Shown here: in pieces, positions 51,630 through 63,695 of the stretch | Numbering within the stretch: the stretch's first letter is position 1 | How the letters are laid out: each line of letters starts with the position of its first letter | Source: Casuarius casuarius | Lineage: Eukaryota; Chordata; Aves; Casuariiformes; Casuariidae | Assembly: GCA_003342895.1 (NCBI GenBank) | Contig: PTFA01000085.1 | Span: forward strand, 1,950,897 to 2,014,896 | Direction of reading: 5' to 3' | DNA length: 64,000 bases | Position numbers and translations under genes: made by a program | Notes under the pieces: generated by a model | Seen by the model: only the letters and a program-made list of their open reading frames with translations | Databases searched by the model: none | What the model was told of the DNA's origin: nothing

Positions 51630-51757
51630 GCTCGCGACGACATTCTGAATGGCTCCCATCCCGTCTCTTTTGAGAAGGCCTGCGAGTTTGGAGGCTTTCA
51701 AGCACAGATCCAGTTTGGACCTCATGTAGAACACAAACACAAACCTGGATTTTTAGA
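51630..51757 (+). CDS. TLN2: Talin-2 coding exon 6 (residues 221-262 plus two bases of 263), F2 domain
   Basis: The acceptor tacctcttacag ends at 51629. The frame is ARDDILNGSHPVSFEKACEF, then GGFQAQIQFGPHVEHKHKPG and FL. This is the core of F2, an acyl-CoA-binding-like helical bundle that helps dock the head to the membrane. GGFQAQ and HVEHKHKPG fit talin-2; talin-1 has AGFQCQ and HNEQKHKAG. The exon is 128 nt and ends within the Asp codon (GA|C), with donor GA|gtaaac. Read straight through, that codon would appear as Glu followed by a stop, which is an artefact of ignoring the splice. Confidence 0.96.
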
Positions 51758-53523
51758 GTAAACACTTTTGCTAACTTCTAAATTCGGGCATCACTTCAGT
51801 GTAACCCAGTGTAACTAAGCCTAGACACAGTTTAGTACTTAAAGCAGAGGTAGCTACATCTGTGTTTTCTGCAGCAGTCTCCCTGTGGCAGGAGCCTTAT
51901 TTTGCATAAATTAGCAATCCCAACTGCTGAGGGAACCTTTGGCAGTGGTTTATAGGCAGCAGATGGCACTGTCTGCTGCAGCGGTGCCAGCTAGGAGTGC
52001 AACTGGATTCTTGACAACCTAGTAAGGTTGGCCATGCCAGCCCTCTTTCTTTTCTCCTATAGCCAAGGCTGAGGTTACCCAGTAGCCTCCACTCCNTCAG
52101 TGCGGCCTCGTTCTGTCATGTGAGTTCCTGCATCGGAACTGCCCTGAGCTACTCAAAAGCTAGGTGCGGCTCAAGAGCCACATGTTGGTTGTCTTGGTTT
52201 AGACTTGAGAGTGTACTGAAAAAGTTTATTATGCCTCGGTTCCTGAGATAGGAGAAATGGGATTTTGTTCTTGCTTTGAAGTCTACTTTTGCCTGCATTT
52301 AGTACTGCCATCTGTGAATTAAGCATACACCAGTAGGTAGGACAGATGCTTGATTTGCTAGGGAAACATGTGAATGGAAAGATGTTACGTTATTCAAATA
52401 ATGTTTGTATTGCTGTGCACAGAGGTTAAATATTCCAGGCTTTTTGTTAGTGGTGTTAATCATACTGATTCAGCCTCTCATGGCATTGTATAAACAGAGA
52501 CCTAGAACTGTGCTCTTTGTCTCAAACTCGGGCAGGAGTCCTGCCTACAGGTGACCCATCCTTTCACCTCTATTGTACTTACTTTTATGTTCTCAGCAGA
52601 GCAAGCTGAGTTTTGCTGAAATTTAGATACCCCGTCTTTCTAGCAATTTTGACTATTCTCGTTAGTTTACCTAGGGTAAAATGAACAGAAGGCAGGAGTT
52701 TGAGGAAGGGAATGAGAGAAGTTAAAGCTATTTACTGAGCAGTCATTCAAGCATTGGCTTTGTGTGAGGTTCATAGAAGCCTTAATAAGGATGTGCAAAA
52801 CAGTGCGTGCATATCTGGTTTCTGTTCTGTTACACAAATCCGTGGTGAGTGCTGGGTGCTGACTCTTGAGATACTTACCTTGGGGAGCCCAAATCTGTGG
52901 TTACTGTATCTCAGGGAATCATTTTAAAATGATGACTTGCTTTCGAGCATGCAGTGCTACAGGCTTGGTTGTTCAAAACACTTTGCTATTGACAGAGTTC
53001 CCTGAAGCAGCTGTTACATTATGCTCAGTTATGCAAACAAATCACATATGCAAACTTGCTTCAGTTCCAATTAATTTGAGTAATCGGCTTTCCTTTGTGC
53101 CACCTCTGCCTTGCTACTGATTGGCCTGTGAGCCTTTCCTGACAGAGCTACTGATACCTCTTCCGAATCACAGAGACCCAACGTAATAGCCTCAATGTGC
53201 TCATGGTCCTTGCTTCCTTGGACTGTAGCTGGTTATGCAATGATCTTTCTCTGGGATTTGTCCATTAAATATTTATTCTTCCTTTCTCCCTCCACCCCCT
53301 GTCAAAAGTCTTCCTGCAGTGAACCATTAGACTATTACCTCGTGACAAGCTAGTATTGTGCCACAGTTATGATTTCAGGAGTTAGCTGTTCTCTGTAATA
53401 GCTTTTGATTTTTAAAGCAGTAATTCCCCCAAAAACTTAACAGACAGTTTTCTGAAACTGCTGTGCAGAGTTCAGTTACTTAATTTTTTATAGGTTTTCG
53501 CCTTGGTCTTTTCTGCCTAAGGA

Positions 53524-53541
53524 CACCCCCCTCCCCCCCCC
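53524..53541. repeat. C-rich tract
   Basis: Runs of five to nine C separated by T, within the long intron after exon 6. Confidence 0.8.
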
Positions 53542-55574
53542 GTTTAAGTCCCATATAGTAGCTGTATTTTACATTGGACAGAAACTACTGGATGAATGAT
53601 ACCTCTGCTTCGTATGCAGTGCTAGATAGACTTAAGTCCATCACACAATAAAATGTTACACATAAAGTACAGTATCTTTTTATGCTAGTAGAAGTGAAAT
53701 GTCAAAATAACTGGATTTCGTGGCAGAAGAGAATATTTCTCCAGTGGAAATTGCATAAAATTGGAATTTTAAATTTTAAAACCTTATAATTGTCTGCAGG
53801 GCATTTTCTGTACTTATCGTTTTATTTTCATTGAAAGAGGTATTGACTGTATTAGGATTGAGTCTTGTTAGGCCACCAAGTCTAGTCTCTCGCTGTTCTG
53901 GCATATAATTCATTTCATAAAATTACAGATTTTTGATTTGTAAGTAAGCCTGCAACTCCCTGATTTTAAGCCTGCATGTTTGACTTAGCTTTGTATACTT
54001 TTGGCTGTACTTAGCTTTCCTGCTAGCCTTTTGTGAAACCGCATGCTTTTGTGAGCTTAAACAAGCCACGCTCTCCGGACCAGTTACATAACAGTATGTA
54101 TGTTGTATAGAGGAATGCTGATTTTTCTGAAAATGCTTCTCTTTTCTTTTCAGAAAACATTTCATAGGGTTTTTTCTTCTTGAAAAAATGAGGGTTTTTT
54201 TGAACAGGTTTCATCCAACTATTTCTTCTTCTTTGGAAGAACATTGCTTCTGTTTAAGCATGAAAGTAGTTACGTTTAATGTAAACTATGCTCCTATCTG
54301 AAANATGGTTGAGAAGCGTCTATTCACTCACCATTGGAACCTCAGTATACTGCAGACTCCATTAAGGATGTTCCATCTGCTCATACAGAAAACAGCATGT
54401 AGCAAAACAGGGTTGTTTTCTTTTTAGTATTGTTTTAAAACAGCTTAGTTTAGTTTGCCATGTCTGCAGTATGTTTATATGGACACATTTTTTATCTTTG
54501 TTTTTTTATCATTGATAAATGATTCTTGGCACAGATGAAGATTATTGCATGCATCTTGTTAACACTTTGATATTGCCTGTTGGAATTTCCTTGAAGCTCA
54601 TGCCAAAGTAAATTGTGAAAGTTCCTAGGCTATCAAATTGCAAATAGCAATGTATGAGGAAGAGCATGAAGGAGGGCTTACGTTTTTGGATTGTATCTGC
54701 AGAGGAATACTGTTTAAATTTGATGAAAAAAATATCTATTAAAGAAATCTTACTATGCCTACGTAGATAAGAAAGGAGTGGCTAAAACGATTGACTCTTG
54801 TTTTTTTTATTTCCAAGGACACTCAGTTAGCTCACTTCTTTTATCCAGCCTCTTATACTAACTCTTATGCTGTTTTTGTCCATGAACACTGGATATACCT
54901 TTATGCTAATGAAAAACTGTCAAAATAGTGCCACTAGTGTAAGTAAAATGGTTTGANGAACTGAAGGAGCAAACTCATGCTGGATCATGTTACCTAAACA
55001 CCATTTGCTACTAGATATTTTTGAAATAAGTTCATTGTCCAATGTAATACTGTGTAATTAAAGAAATAAAGAAGGCTAATCGAATAATATATTCCAGGTG
55101 GTTTTGCCAGCTCCTTTAAACAAGCTGTTAAAAAAGTAAAACTATTTGTTGCAAAATAAATGAAGAAAATGTCTCTATTATAGGTAGCATTAAAATAATT
55201 TTAGAATTTGTTTACAACTAGTACCTCACCCTTTCCAGTAGAGGTGAGTACTGGTTTTTATTGGTTGGTAAATGGAAGGTCACATAAAGGAAAAGTATCG
55301 ATTCCAACTGCCAGCCTCATTTGCAAGAGCGAATATGGGCTGATGCTTAGTGGACAAAGAGCCACCTTGTTTTCTTACTTTTTCCTGCTCCAAATACGGC
55401 TTGTTCAGCAGTCTGTTCTTAAGGAAGTGTGTTTTGGTTAATAAGATACGTAAACAAAGTAATCATTCTGATAGCTTTTCTACATAGGAATAACTAAGAA
55501 AATTTACTCCTGTTAATAAAAGATGAGAATTGGAAGTGTGTTGATTAAACTGTATTGCTCTTCTGCATGAATCT

Positions 55575-55726
55575 GTTTTCCAGAATTAAACTGGGTTTAA
55601 CTCAAATTATTTTTCATTAGCCTTGGAACTGAATTTAACTAAACTGGATTTAACTGAACTAAACTACAAAATTCTGAATAGAAGCACCAGCCTTTAGGAA
55701 AATAGTGTATTCAGTCCTTGTCTACA
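55575..55726. mobile_element. Possible ancient DNA-transposon remnant, second copy
   Basis: Repeated tttaact, aactaaactgg and aactgaactaaac motifs run to ccttgtctaca at 55,716-55,726. The reverse complement of that end matches the end of the 48,110-48,320 segment at 9 of 11 positions (tgtagacaagg against tgtaggcaagc). This suggests two copies of one old repeat in opposite orientation. Tentative. Confidence 0.35.
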
Positions 55727-57183
55727 AAATTAATTTGGCTTCCCCTCCTCTCCCCTGCATGCTTCTGTCTGTATAAGTCAGTCCTGAGAAGAGATTTCAT
55801 TATCGAGTATTAGTAAGCTGTAACTGCTTGGACATTTGAAGAACTATTTTAGCAAGATCCCTTGCTCATGCTCTTACTTATATTGCTAGAGTTTTATGGA
55901 ACGAACAAAGTGAATGATCTCATGACTGGAAGTATTTTTGAAGAAAGCACAAAATCCTGACTTACTCTTTGAATTATTTTGTCTGTTGTCTGCAATGCCA
56001 GACTTTCTTAAAGAAACAAAATAAAACAGGTTGACTTTTTTTGCCTTTCTTGTTTAAAAATCCAGAGTAGAAATCCTCCTCAAAACTCTGTGTAACTTTC
56101 CACGATAGTAGGAAGCTTAAGCTCTCTGTGTTAATGTATTTGTGTACTGAATAAATCAAAATGAGGAAGAGATTCTCTGGTCACTCCTTTTGCTGTTATT
56201 CCCAGTACCCCAAAGAGGGAGATCAGTAGAGGGCAGTTCTTTGAGCTGGGGAGTTCTGCTCATTATATATTGAACTTGAGTGAGAATCCCAAAATTTATG
56301 TAAAAAAAAAAAATTCTCTTCAGACTAAATATGAACTGCAGAATATATGGTATTGCTTGATCTAACTCAAGCATTGCAGATGGGAAGATGCCATTCAGAA
56401 AAGAACTGTCATTTGTTAAATATGATGTTGGTGTATCTTGAGGTGAAGTTTGGCTGAGGTAAACTGTTTGTTTTATTATACAGCAAGGAGGTACAGCTGG
56501 ACAATATTGTGAGGCATTAAAAGATGCTCTCTGACCCAAATTTATCATGGAGGCTGCACAGACTTAATTTATTCTGTATGCTGAGACCTTTAGTATCTGA
56601 GTGCAGTGAAAATTAAGACTGGTTATTTATTACTTTGTTTTGGAGATACTGACTGGTATTAAATGTCCACTTGTTGGCTTTGCAGTTTTTCAGTAAATAT
56701 CAGTGTACTAACNTTTCTTGGAAGACTGAGAGGAGCAACTACCTGTCCCACGCATCAGTAAATCAAAGTGCTACTGGAAAATAATAGCAGTGTCTGAACT
56801 CGGATACAGAACTGACTCAAGTTTTGATTACCCCTTCTTCCCCCAGACTACAATAAGTATATTTGGAAGTGGATGTGAACCCTTGGAGTGCTGAAATACA
56901 TCATATGGCTTAACGATGGAAAGTGTCCCAGCTCTTATTTACTTTTGATGACTTTGCAAAACATGCAGAGATATTACTTGAGGATATAGCCAAAATGTTT
57001 CTCTTAATTATGCCGGTTATCCTCTTGACCTTACCCTACTTAGTCAGCCACAGTTTTGTTTCACTGTATAGGTATTTTATGCCCATTTTAGGAAGCATGG
57101 GGGACTTAGTGCTGATAAAGGCATGTAGAAAGCATCCCTCCTCATGAAAGGCACCATTAATTAGAGTTTTTTTTTTCCTCTAG

Positions 57184-57247
57184 CCTAAAAGAGTTCCTGC
57201 CTAAAGAATATACCAAACAAAGAGGAGCTGAAAAGAGAATATTTCAG
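57184..57247 (+). CDS. TLN2: Talin-2 coding exon 7 (residues 263-284), F2 domain basic segment
   Basis: This 64-nt exon follows a long T-tract and the acceptor ttcctctag ending at 57183. It completes D263 and reads LKEFLPKEYTKQRGAEKRIF then Q284, ending CAG|gtaact in phase 0. The basic residues K270, K274, R276, K280 and R281 lie in the membrane-facing patch of F2. The extra residue in QRGAEKR compared with talin-1 (QKGERK) adds to the isoform call and explains the final +3 numbering offset. T273 is Ile in the mammalian sequence as I remember it. The exon is too short to show as a stand-alone ORF and was found by following phase and homology from exon 6. Confidence 0.95.
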
Positions 57248-57380
57248 GTAACTGAGGCTAAAAAACTTGTAGTTTCCTTTCCTTTGTAAGAAAAACATGA
57301 GCACTCTTTCCCAGGGTGTACTTTGTATGTGTACTTGACTTATTTACAATCAGAAAATCAGGTGTAAAAAAACCGTTAGC

Positions 57381-57402
57381 TTTTTTCTTTTCTTTTCTTT
57401 NC
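57381..57402. repeat. TTTTC-type pyrimidine tract
   Basis: (TTTTC)n with one N at 57,401, followed by ctcaccag. It resembles an acceptor tract but leads to no exon that fits the talin frame. Confidence 0.8.
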
Positions 57403-58890
57403 TCACCAGATTTATTGCCCTGCTCCTTTCTTCTTCACTGATGATGATTCAGTTTACTTTGAAGGGGAGAGAGTGAATATTCAGTGTTCTTAAGACCATG
57501 TTCTGTTACATTGTATAAGGATGTGTATTTCTACTACAACAGAAGCACATTTAGGAAAATCAGTTTAATTTCCTCTACACAGTCCTTCATGCATTCATTA
57601 TTCAAGCATGAGCTTCAGGTAACATAGAGTTCTGTATTACCTGAATTCAGTGATGCACTTTGGAAGCACCACATTGTAAAACTGAAACAGCTGAGCCTGA
57701 AACATACCAATACTGCTGGAAATGCTCTTAGCATTTGAGAATTCTAGATGTGCTAAATGTCTGTACTGACTGAGGTAAAAACTTGGCAGTGTAATCGAAT
57801 TTGGAAAACTTTGAGGTCAGCAGCTGAAGTCAAGACATACAGTTTCTGGAAGAACATACCAGTGACCTGTGATCTCTGTTTGGGAGATAAGTTGAAGAGC
57901 AAGAATAGCTCACATATTTTCCTTTGACTCTTATGCTCTGGGAATGCTGTATCTCAAGGTCTGTTCTACCTGGAGCTTGTCATACTTGCTTGGAGATAAG
58001 GTTGTCTAACACTTCCCTGTATACCTTCAGTTGTTGGTGGTGATAATGTTGCAGTTACAGCAAAAGTTATTTTATTCATTCATTTCCGAGTATGAGATTC
58101 AGAGTATGTGATTTTGCCCATGCGAAATATTATGCATGAGTAGTTTCAATCATGACATACTTCAGTGCACGGACAAGAAATTTGTCAGTGGTTCCACTGA
58201 TACTGGCCAAAGACACAACAACACCAAGGCAGAAAAAGCACAGTCTTTTTGAAAAACATTGGCCATTTTCCCAAGCTATAAACTTGAATTTGGCAGGTGA
58301 TTTTTCTCATCTGCAATGACTACATTTGGGCTTCTTGCTCCTCTGTGATCCTGGTTGCATTCTTTATGCTGGACTTTGCAGAGTTATCTGATCAAGCTGT
58401 GTCCTTGGGATGCAGAAGGGTTTTCTGAGCTGCAGTTGCTCCTCCCAGTTCTGTGGAGTAATAAAGCCAGGAACTTAAACTGGAGCTGGGAAAGTGTTTC
58501 CCCTGTTCGTGGTGCTCCCCCTGCTGCCGTCAGTCAGTGTGGAACGGGTGGCAAGCAGCAGTTCAGAAGAGGGTTGCAAGGGGAAGATGGGGTGTGACAG
58601 GCAAACTCACAAACTGTTTAAATAGCAGTTTAGGTTGGGACTCTCAGAAGGACTGACTGGAGCAGGAGAGTATATGTTGAGGTGAGAAAGTCTGAACTGG
58701 CAATACTGGTATTATAGTTGCTTACAGGTAATGAAGTCTACTACTGGGTAATTGTTTAAATAGGTGGGTCTTATAACTCTATTTCTATATGAGCATTTCA
58801 GAATGAACTGTTTTAAAAAAATCATCGCTTGTTCCTCATCTCTAGAATTCTTTTCATGTGATGACAAAATAGATGAAGCTGCAACTAGCC

Positions 58891-58906
58891 AAAAAAAAAA
58901 AAAAAA
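58891..58906. repeat. 16-base A run
   Basis: Homopolymer in the intron after exon 7. Confidence 0.85.
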
Positions 58907-60002
58907 GTGAGTTGGAAATCCTTTGCAAGAGATAAGAAATGGTCAACTACAAGGTGTGAGGTTCTCATGAATCAGAAGTTTGAGACAAAGCAGAAATAAC
59001 CTGTCTGTTCCTGGAAAAAAAATACAACAGACCCTGAAATGATTTGAAAAAGCCAAGTAAATAGGCAGTGAAATGTATCAAACTTAATTCTGTCAAATAT
59101 ATTTTAATCAAGTGTAACATATTAAATGTTCCAGGAGTTGAACAGCAGTGCACTTCCCAGTAGAAGCTGTGTAAGTATAAATTTGGATGGGGAAACTGAG
59201 ATGGAAAGCACCATTGCTCACACAGTGCCATAGAAAAGAGGGAAGTTGCACTGTGCCGTTGTCTAATATGAATAGCAGTAATATGCAAGTCTATCAACAG
59301 TGGCATAGCTGTAGTAAGTTCATCTCAGAGTTCATTTAGGGCCATCAGAAATGAAGTTTTCTCTTTCAGTTAGAATACAATGGGTATGTAAGGGATAGAG
59401 ATATAAAATTAACATCCCTGTATGAAGGGAATGGATGCATTTTCCTTTTGAAAGCAGGCAAAAATGACAGCAGGTAATACACAAAGGGAATAGTTAGCAT
59501 GATGAAAGGAGATTGTGAACTTCTAGTTCCTCTTTATTTTAGTTAAGGAACTAGGTAAATAAGCCTCAGATGAACTGTGCAATGATATGTCAGTGAGTTC
59601 CAGAGGTTACCCAAAGCCGAGAACAAAGGATTCTTTTAAAGATGATTATTGACACAGGTTTACAGTATTGAGACTAGTAGCAATACTTAGTTTTTTAAAC
59701 TGTTTTAGAAGTGATTTAAATCTGCTTGATCTGAGAAGTAAATAGCATGGATGACGGTCAAAGAGAAATATTCCTTTCAGACAGGCTGTTCATGTCTTCT
59801 GGGTGTGAGGAATTATGAGATAGTCTTGCTAACATCTCTACCTACTGCTGTTTCAAATATTCTAATTGCAATGCTTATTAACTAGGCATCCTTAAACAAA
59901 TACAAGCTAACGTATTTTTTCTTTGTTTCTAGATAGGATTATTTCTGTCTATCGTTATTCCAGATGGGATTACTTCTGCCTAATACTGAACTCTCATTAC
60001 AG

Positions 60003-60107
60003 GAGCACAAAAACTGTGGTGAGATGACTGAAATAGAAGCCAAAGTGAAGTATGTGAAGCTAGCACGTTCCCTGCGGACCTATGGAGTGTCCTTTTTCCT
60101 TGTTAAG
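60003..60107 (+). CDS. TLN2: Talin-2 coding exon 8 (residues 285-319), F2/F3 junction and start of F3
   Basis: The acceptor ctctcattacag ends at 60002. The exon reads EHKNCGEMTEIEAKVKYVKL, then ARSLRTYGVSFFLVK. This is the last helix of F2 (EIEAKVKYVKLARSL) and the first strand of the phosphotyrosine-binding-like F3 (GVSFFLVK). It is 105 nt, phase 0 at both ends, with donor AAG|gtaacg. T293 replaces a Ser in the mammalian version as I recall it. The frame is open for about 39 nt upstream of the acceptor and 50 nt beyond the donor, but those parts do not resemble talin. Confidence 0.97.
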
Positions 60108-60496
60108 GTAACGTGGATCTTGCTGACTGTATGTATGCTTGATTATGTATTACTTTAGATCTCCCCTAAGCAAAAGGTCAAAGTTTTTCTTTCAGCCTTC
60201 TTCCTGAAAGCCACATTTGGAAAAATTGTTTAATGTTCTACATGAGACAGAATCATAATTTCAGTTTAGGTTCCTGCCATACTGAATTCCAGAAAGACAA
60301 TTTAGAGTCTGCCATGATTTTATTTTCTAAATTGACACTTTCTGTCGTTTACCATGAAAGTACTTTATTCATGAAAACATCCACAAAAACCTCCTAAGCT
60401 ATTGCATGCTGAAACCTGCATCTGAGAAGACCTTCATCAGCTGCACAATTAATTTCTCTTAGTCCTTAGAAAGACAGAGGCCTTGGTCTTAAGGCT

Positions 60497-60513
60497 GGGG
60501 GGGGGGGGGGGGC
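60497..60513. repeat. 17-base G run
   Basis: An uninterrupted G homopolymer in the intron after exon 8. It is able to form a G-quadruplex in the transcript because it lies on the sense strand. Confidence 0.9.
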
Positions 60514-62512
60514 TACCACGCACACAATTTGGCACCTAGAAACTGACATTCTGTTGTGAAAACTGGACTGAAATATTAGTGCTTGCCTATTCAGTTACCA
60601 CTGAGATGGAAAGGAGAATGAATTTAAGCCAAGGTTTTCATTCTTGGGTTCCCAAAATTATGGTGCTAAATCTTTATAGATAGCTGAATGTCAGTAAGTC
60701 TCCTTCTCCTAAAGTACTTAATCACCCATAAATTCTAATGAAGCAAATAAAACGTGCAAATACAATGAAAAAATCTGCAAAGGATACCATTCATACTGAA
60801 AGAATGACCTTTCCTTTTTGCTTCTTTTAAGTGAAACTGTCTTTTTAGACACCTTTAATGGAGGAAAGCAGTTTCAACTCTCCAAAGGAGCTGTTGAGCT
60901 AGCAAACTGGAGGTGGTGAATCTTTTCAAGCCTATCCAAAGCTATGCTCCTTTTCAGTATTATAAACCAATATCTCCTTTAGACAATATATGTTGNTGAT
61001 TAGGTACCTTTTTGGAATAGCTGCTATTTCTTATGTATCATTAAGATGGAAATCATTTATTTATTTTTTTTCCCCTAACAAAAAAAGCTTCATCATTGCT
61101 TGGGTCATTAAACTTTTTCATTTGAATCATGCAACTTCCAACCTAGTGATTTAGGAATACAAAGTTAAATGTTCACCAAGATACTAAAACAGTGAAATTC
61201 AGTTTGGATGTAAATCTTTAAAATGCAAAACATCGGAATTACTTAAAAAGCGTTATGAAGGTTTCACACTGACTTCTTCAGCTGATTTATTGAGTTGTGT
61301 ATTAGCAGCTATAGTAAACTTCTGGTGTGCAGTTTTCAGTAACTAAAACTTTAAAACAAGCATGCACATTCAGAACAAGCTGATGATTCAGCGGGGATTT
61401 GTTAACACTGTATAGTTGACCTGTATAGTAAAACATAAATATACTTCCCCCCTTTACCCCCACCACAGACACACACAGACACACTTTTTTTTCTTTAATC
61501 CTAGCTTAAAGTAAATAACTGAACCAAGTAACTATGTCATGGAACTTCAGCTGGAAGGAATAATTGGTCTTGCTTTCTGAGGTTTATCAAATGACTTACT
61601 AGATAAATAGGAATTTATTCTTTGCAGCCTACTACATAAATTCAGTGGAATGGGGCACCTGGATTCATTTCCATTTCACAATAAGATTTTGTATAGTAAA
61701 TTGATAGCTAGGGCCTGTGCTCTGCAACCTTGAAAAGCTGGCGGGGCAGAATGCTCAACAAACTGAGGCAGCATCTGGCAGCCTTGAGACTGACTCCATC
61801 CCCTTCTTGCCTGTCTCTAGAAAGTCTGTGATCATGGCTTTAAGTAGCTTCGTAAGATTCTCTCCCTAAAATCCTTTTTTTGCAAGGAGAAAAAGGGGAC
61901 GGGGAGTTTCTTCTGAATTGCATAATAAAGATCAAAGACAGCTGGAATATTTGAATATACAAATGCTCATGCTTGCCCAGCTGTGCGTTCATGTGCAGTA
62001 GTCAGTTTGTAATCCTGTAAACAGTGGCTTTCTTGTATCAATTTGAAAGGTAATGGGTGCACTTTTCCAATATACTGTATTTCTGTACGAGTCAAGTATT
62101 TGAGTTGTACACAGCCTGAGTTTATTGTCATTAAGATGAAAACATTGAATGTGAAGTATGTCGGTACTGATGTGAGCATACTCTAAGAGAAAGCCCTAAC
62201 TCAGCGTCATTGATTTCTTAAACATTAGCATTTGAGGACTTGCGGTGGCATTCCAGGACTGCAAGTGCACTCTGCTTGTGATGTTGGGATTTGCTGCGAA
62301 GGACCTGTAGCTAGTTTTTAATTTCAGTACATGCCACGTTGCTTTTCTGAGTTTTTTTTTATTGCTCCTGTATAACTCATCAAACTTCTGATCAGCTTTT
62401 TTGGTTTTCATTTCTTTGTGATAAATAGTGACTGACGTAAGAGTTGCTTTAGACAGAAACGGCAGTGGACTGCACTTTGTGTGTTATCTCCTCCCAGCTA
62501 TGTATTTATTTN

Positions 62513-62530
62513 AAAAAAAAAAAAAAAAAA
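62513..62530. repeat. 18-base A run
   Basis: Homopolymer directly after an N at 62,512, about 200 bp before coding exon 9. Confidence 0.85.
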
Positions 62531-62610
62531 GCTAGCATCGTGTTGTTGCTAACTAATTGCAGCCAATTGACGGAACTTCTTAACGTTCATACAGTTCTTG
62601 GAAATCATTT

Positions 62611-62648
62611 GCTTTTTTCTTTTTCTTTTTTTCTTTCTCCTCTCTCCA
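62611..62648 (+). repeat. Long pyrimidine tract upstream of coding exon 9
   Basis: An almost pure C/T stretch (cttttttctttttc...tctctccag) ends in an AG at 62,647-62,648, 81 bases before the exon 9 acceptor. It could bind polypyrimidine-tract proteins or act as a decoy acceptor. Confidence 0.7.
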
Positions 62649-62728
62649 GTATATTCCCTCATGTTTTTTCCTTTCTCCTCTGGCATGCTCCATTTGAATG
62701 TAAAACAATCCCTCATGTTCTGTTATAG

Positions 62729-62884
62729 GAAAAAATGAAAGGCAAAAACAAGCTGGTTCCTCGTTTGCTGGGGGTCACCAAAGACTCTGTGATGCGTGTG
62801 GATGAGAAGACCAAGGAAGTGTTGCAGGAATGGCCGCTGACAACTGTGAAACGCTGGGCTGCCTCACCTAAAAGCTTCACTCTG
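62729..62884 (+). CDS. TLN2: Talin-2 coding exon 9 (residues 320-371), F3 integrin-binding core
   Basis: After a long pyrimidine-rich stretch and the acceptor tctgttatag, the exon reads EKMKGKNKLVPRLLGVTKDS, ends SFTL and leaves in phase 0 at CTG|gtaatc. It encodes the heart of F3. K321, K323, K325 and K327 form the lysine-rich strand that contacts the membrane-proximal integrin beta helix. L328 aligns with talin-1 L325, needed for integrin activation but not for simple binding. R361 and W362 align with R358 and W359, which grip the NPxY motif. All are present, so the head should be activation-competent. V335 is Ile in mammals as I recall. Length is 156 nt, with no ambiguity codes. Confidence 0.97.
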
Positions 62885-63695
62885 GTAATCTTTCTGTATA
62901 TGCTCAGAAGAGGGATCAGTATGGCATGGAGAAGGGACGATGGACTTGCACCCTGAATGGTTTCTAGAACTTGATTTGGTATCTCTCATTATGTAGAGCC
63001 ACTAGTGTCAGTCTGCCTTTTGATATTTCTAGACCAAACTGTTTTCAAAGACCACTGTTTAAATCTGTTCTGTGCCTAACCCCTAAAAATACAGTTATGG
63101 AAGCCATCATTATTAAGACCTGTTTAACCCCTATGGCACTTGTCATTCAAAATGCAGTTTGTGACATACAGGTTAAGAGCATAAATGAAGCTAGATGGCT
63201 CATAGAAACATATTACAGTTATGAATTTAAAGAACTTTCATAAATGTGGTGGGTTTTGTAACTTATTTGGTCCATTGTAAATATCTTGTATATGAAAGGA
63301 TTTTTTAATGCGGTAGAGCAAGATTCTGTGACTAGAAGCTGATAATTCAATTTGGAAATTAGATGCACCTTATTAATGATGTGAGTGATTACACTTTAGA
63401 AGAAGTTTCTGAGGAGTTCTCCATCATCCAGTGACTGTCTGACAAAGTCAGACATTAGGTATCTGTGGGTCCTCTAGCATTTCAACCTGTACACCTATGA
63501 TTAAGCTGCAAGAAAAAGCATCCTTTATTCACCATATGAATCTTGGAATAGTCTTATCTACTGTTGGTTACAATAAAATGTAATACAAACAAAAGAAAAT
63601 TTAGATCTTTAATTTTCTCTCTCAAATTTTGTACTGTTTCTTCATTTATTTACCTTCCATTTCCAAAAGGTTAATTTTTTCTTTTTTCCCCCCAG
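62885..63695 (+). other. TLN2: TLN2 intron after coding exon 9 (811 bp)
   Basis: gtaatc to ttccccccag, phase 0. The open frame at 62,971-63,243 has no talin similarity and no splice support. Confidence 0.9.

Larger units (their letters stand above)
51758..57183 (+). other. TLN2: TLN2 intron after coding exon 6 (5,426 bp)
   Basis: gtaaac to ttcctctag, phase 2. It is the largest coding-region intron in the window. It holds a C-rich run at 53,524-53,541 and a taac/aact-rich segment at about 55,575-55,726 similar in character to the one in intron 3. No coding exon is missing here: exons 6 and 7 join in frame within a single Asp codon. Confidence 0.9.
57248..60002 (+). other. TLN2: TLN2 intron after coding exon 7 (2,755 bp)
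   Basis: gtaact to ctcattacag, phase 0. It contains a TTTTC-type tract at 57,381-57,402, a 16-base A run at 58,891-58,906 and a GC-richer patch at about 58,420-58,600 with no identified function. Confidence 0.9.
60108..62728 (+). other. TLN2: TLN2 intron after coding exon 8 (2,621 bp)
   Basis: gtaacg to ctgttatag, phase 0. It holds a 17-base G run (60,497-60,513), an 18-base A run (62,513-62,530) and a pyrimidine tract (62,611-62,648) well upstream of the acceptor. Confidence 0.9.

Noticed and set aside
57385..57408. TTTTC tract followed by ctcaccag, considered as an acceptor for an extra exon
   Set aside because: Exons 7 and 8 already join in phase with no missing residues, and the downstream sequence does not fit the talin frame.
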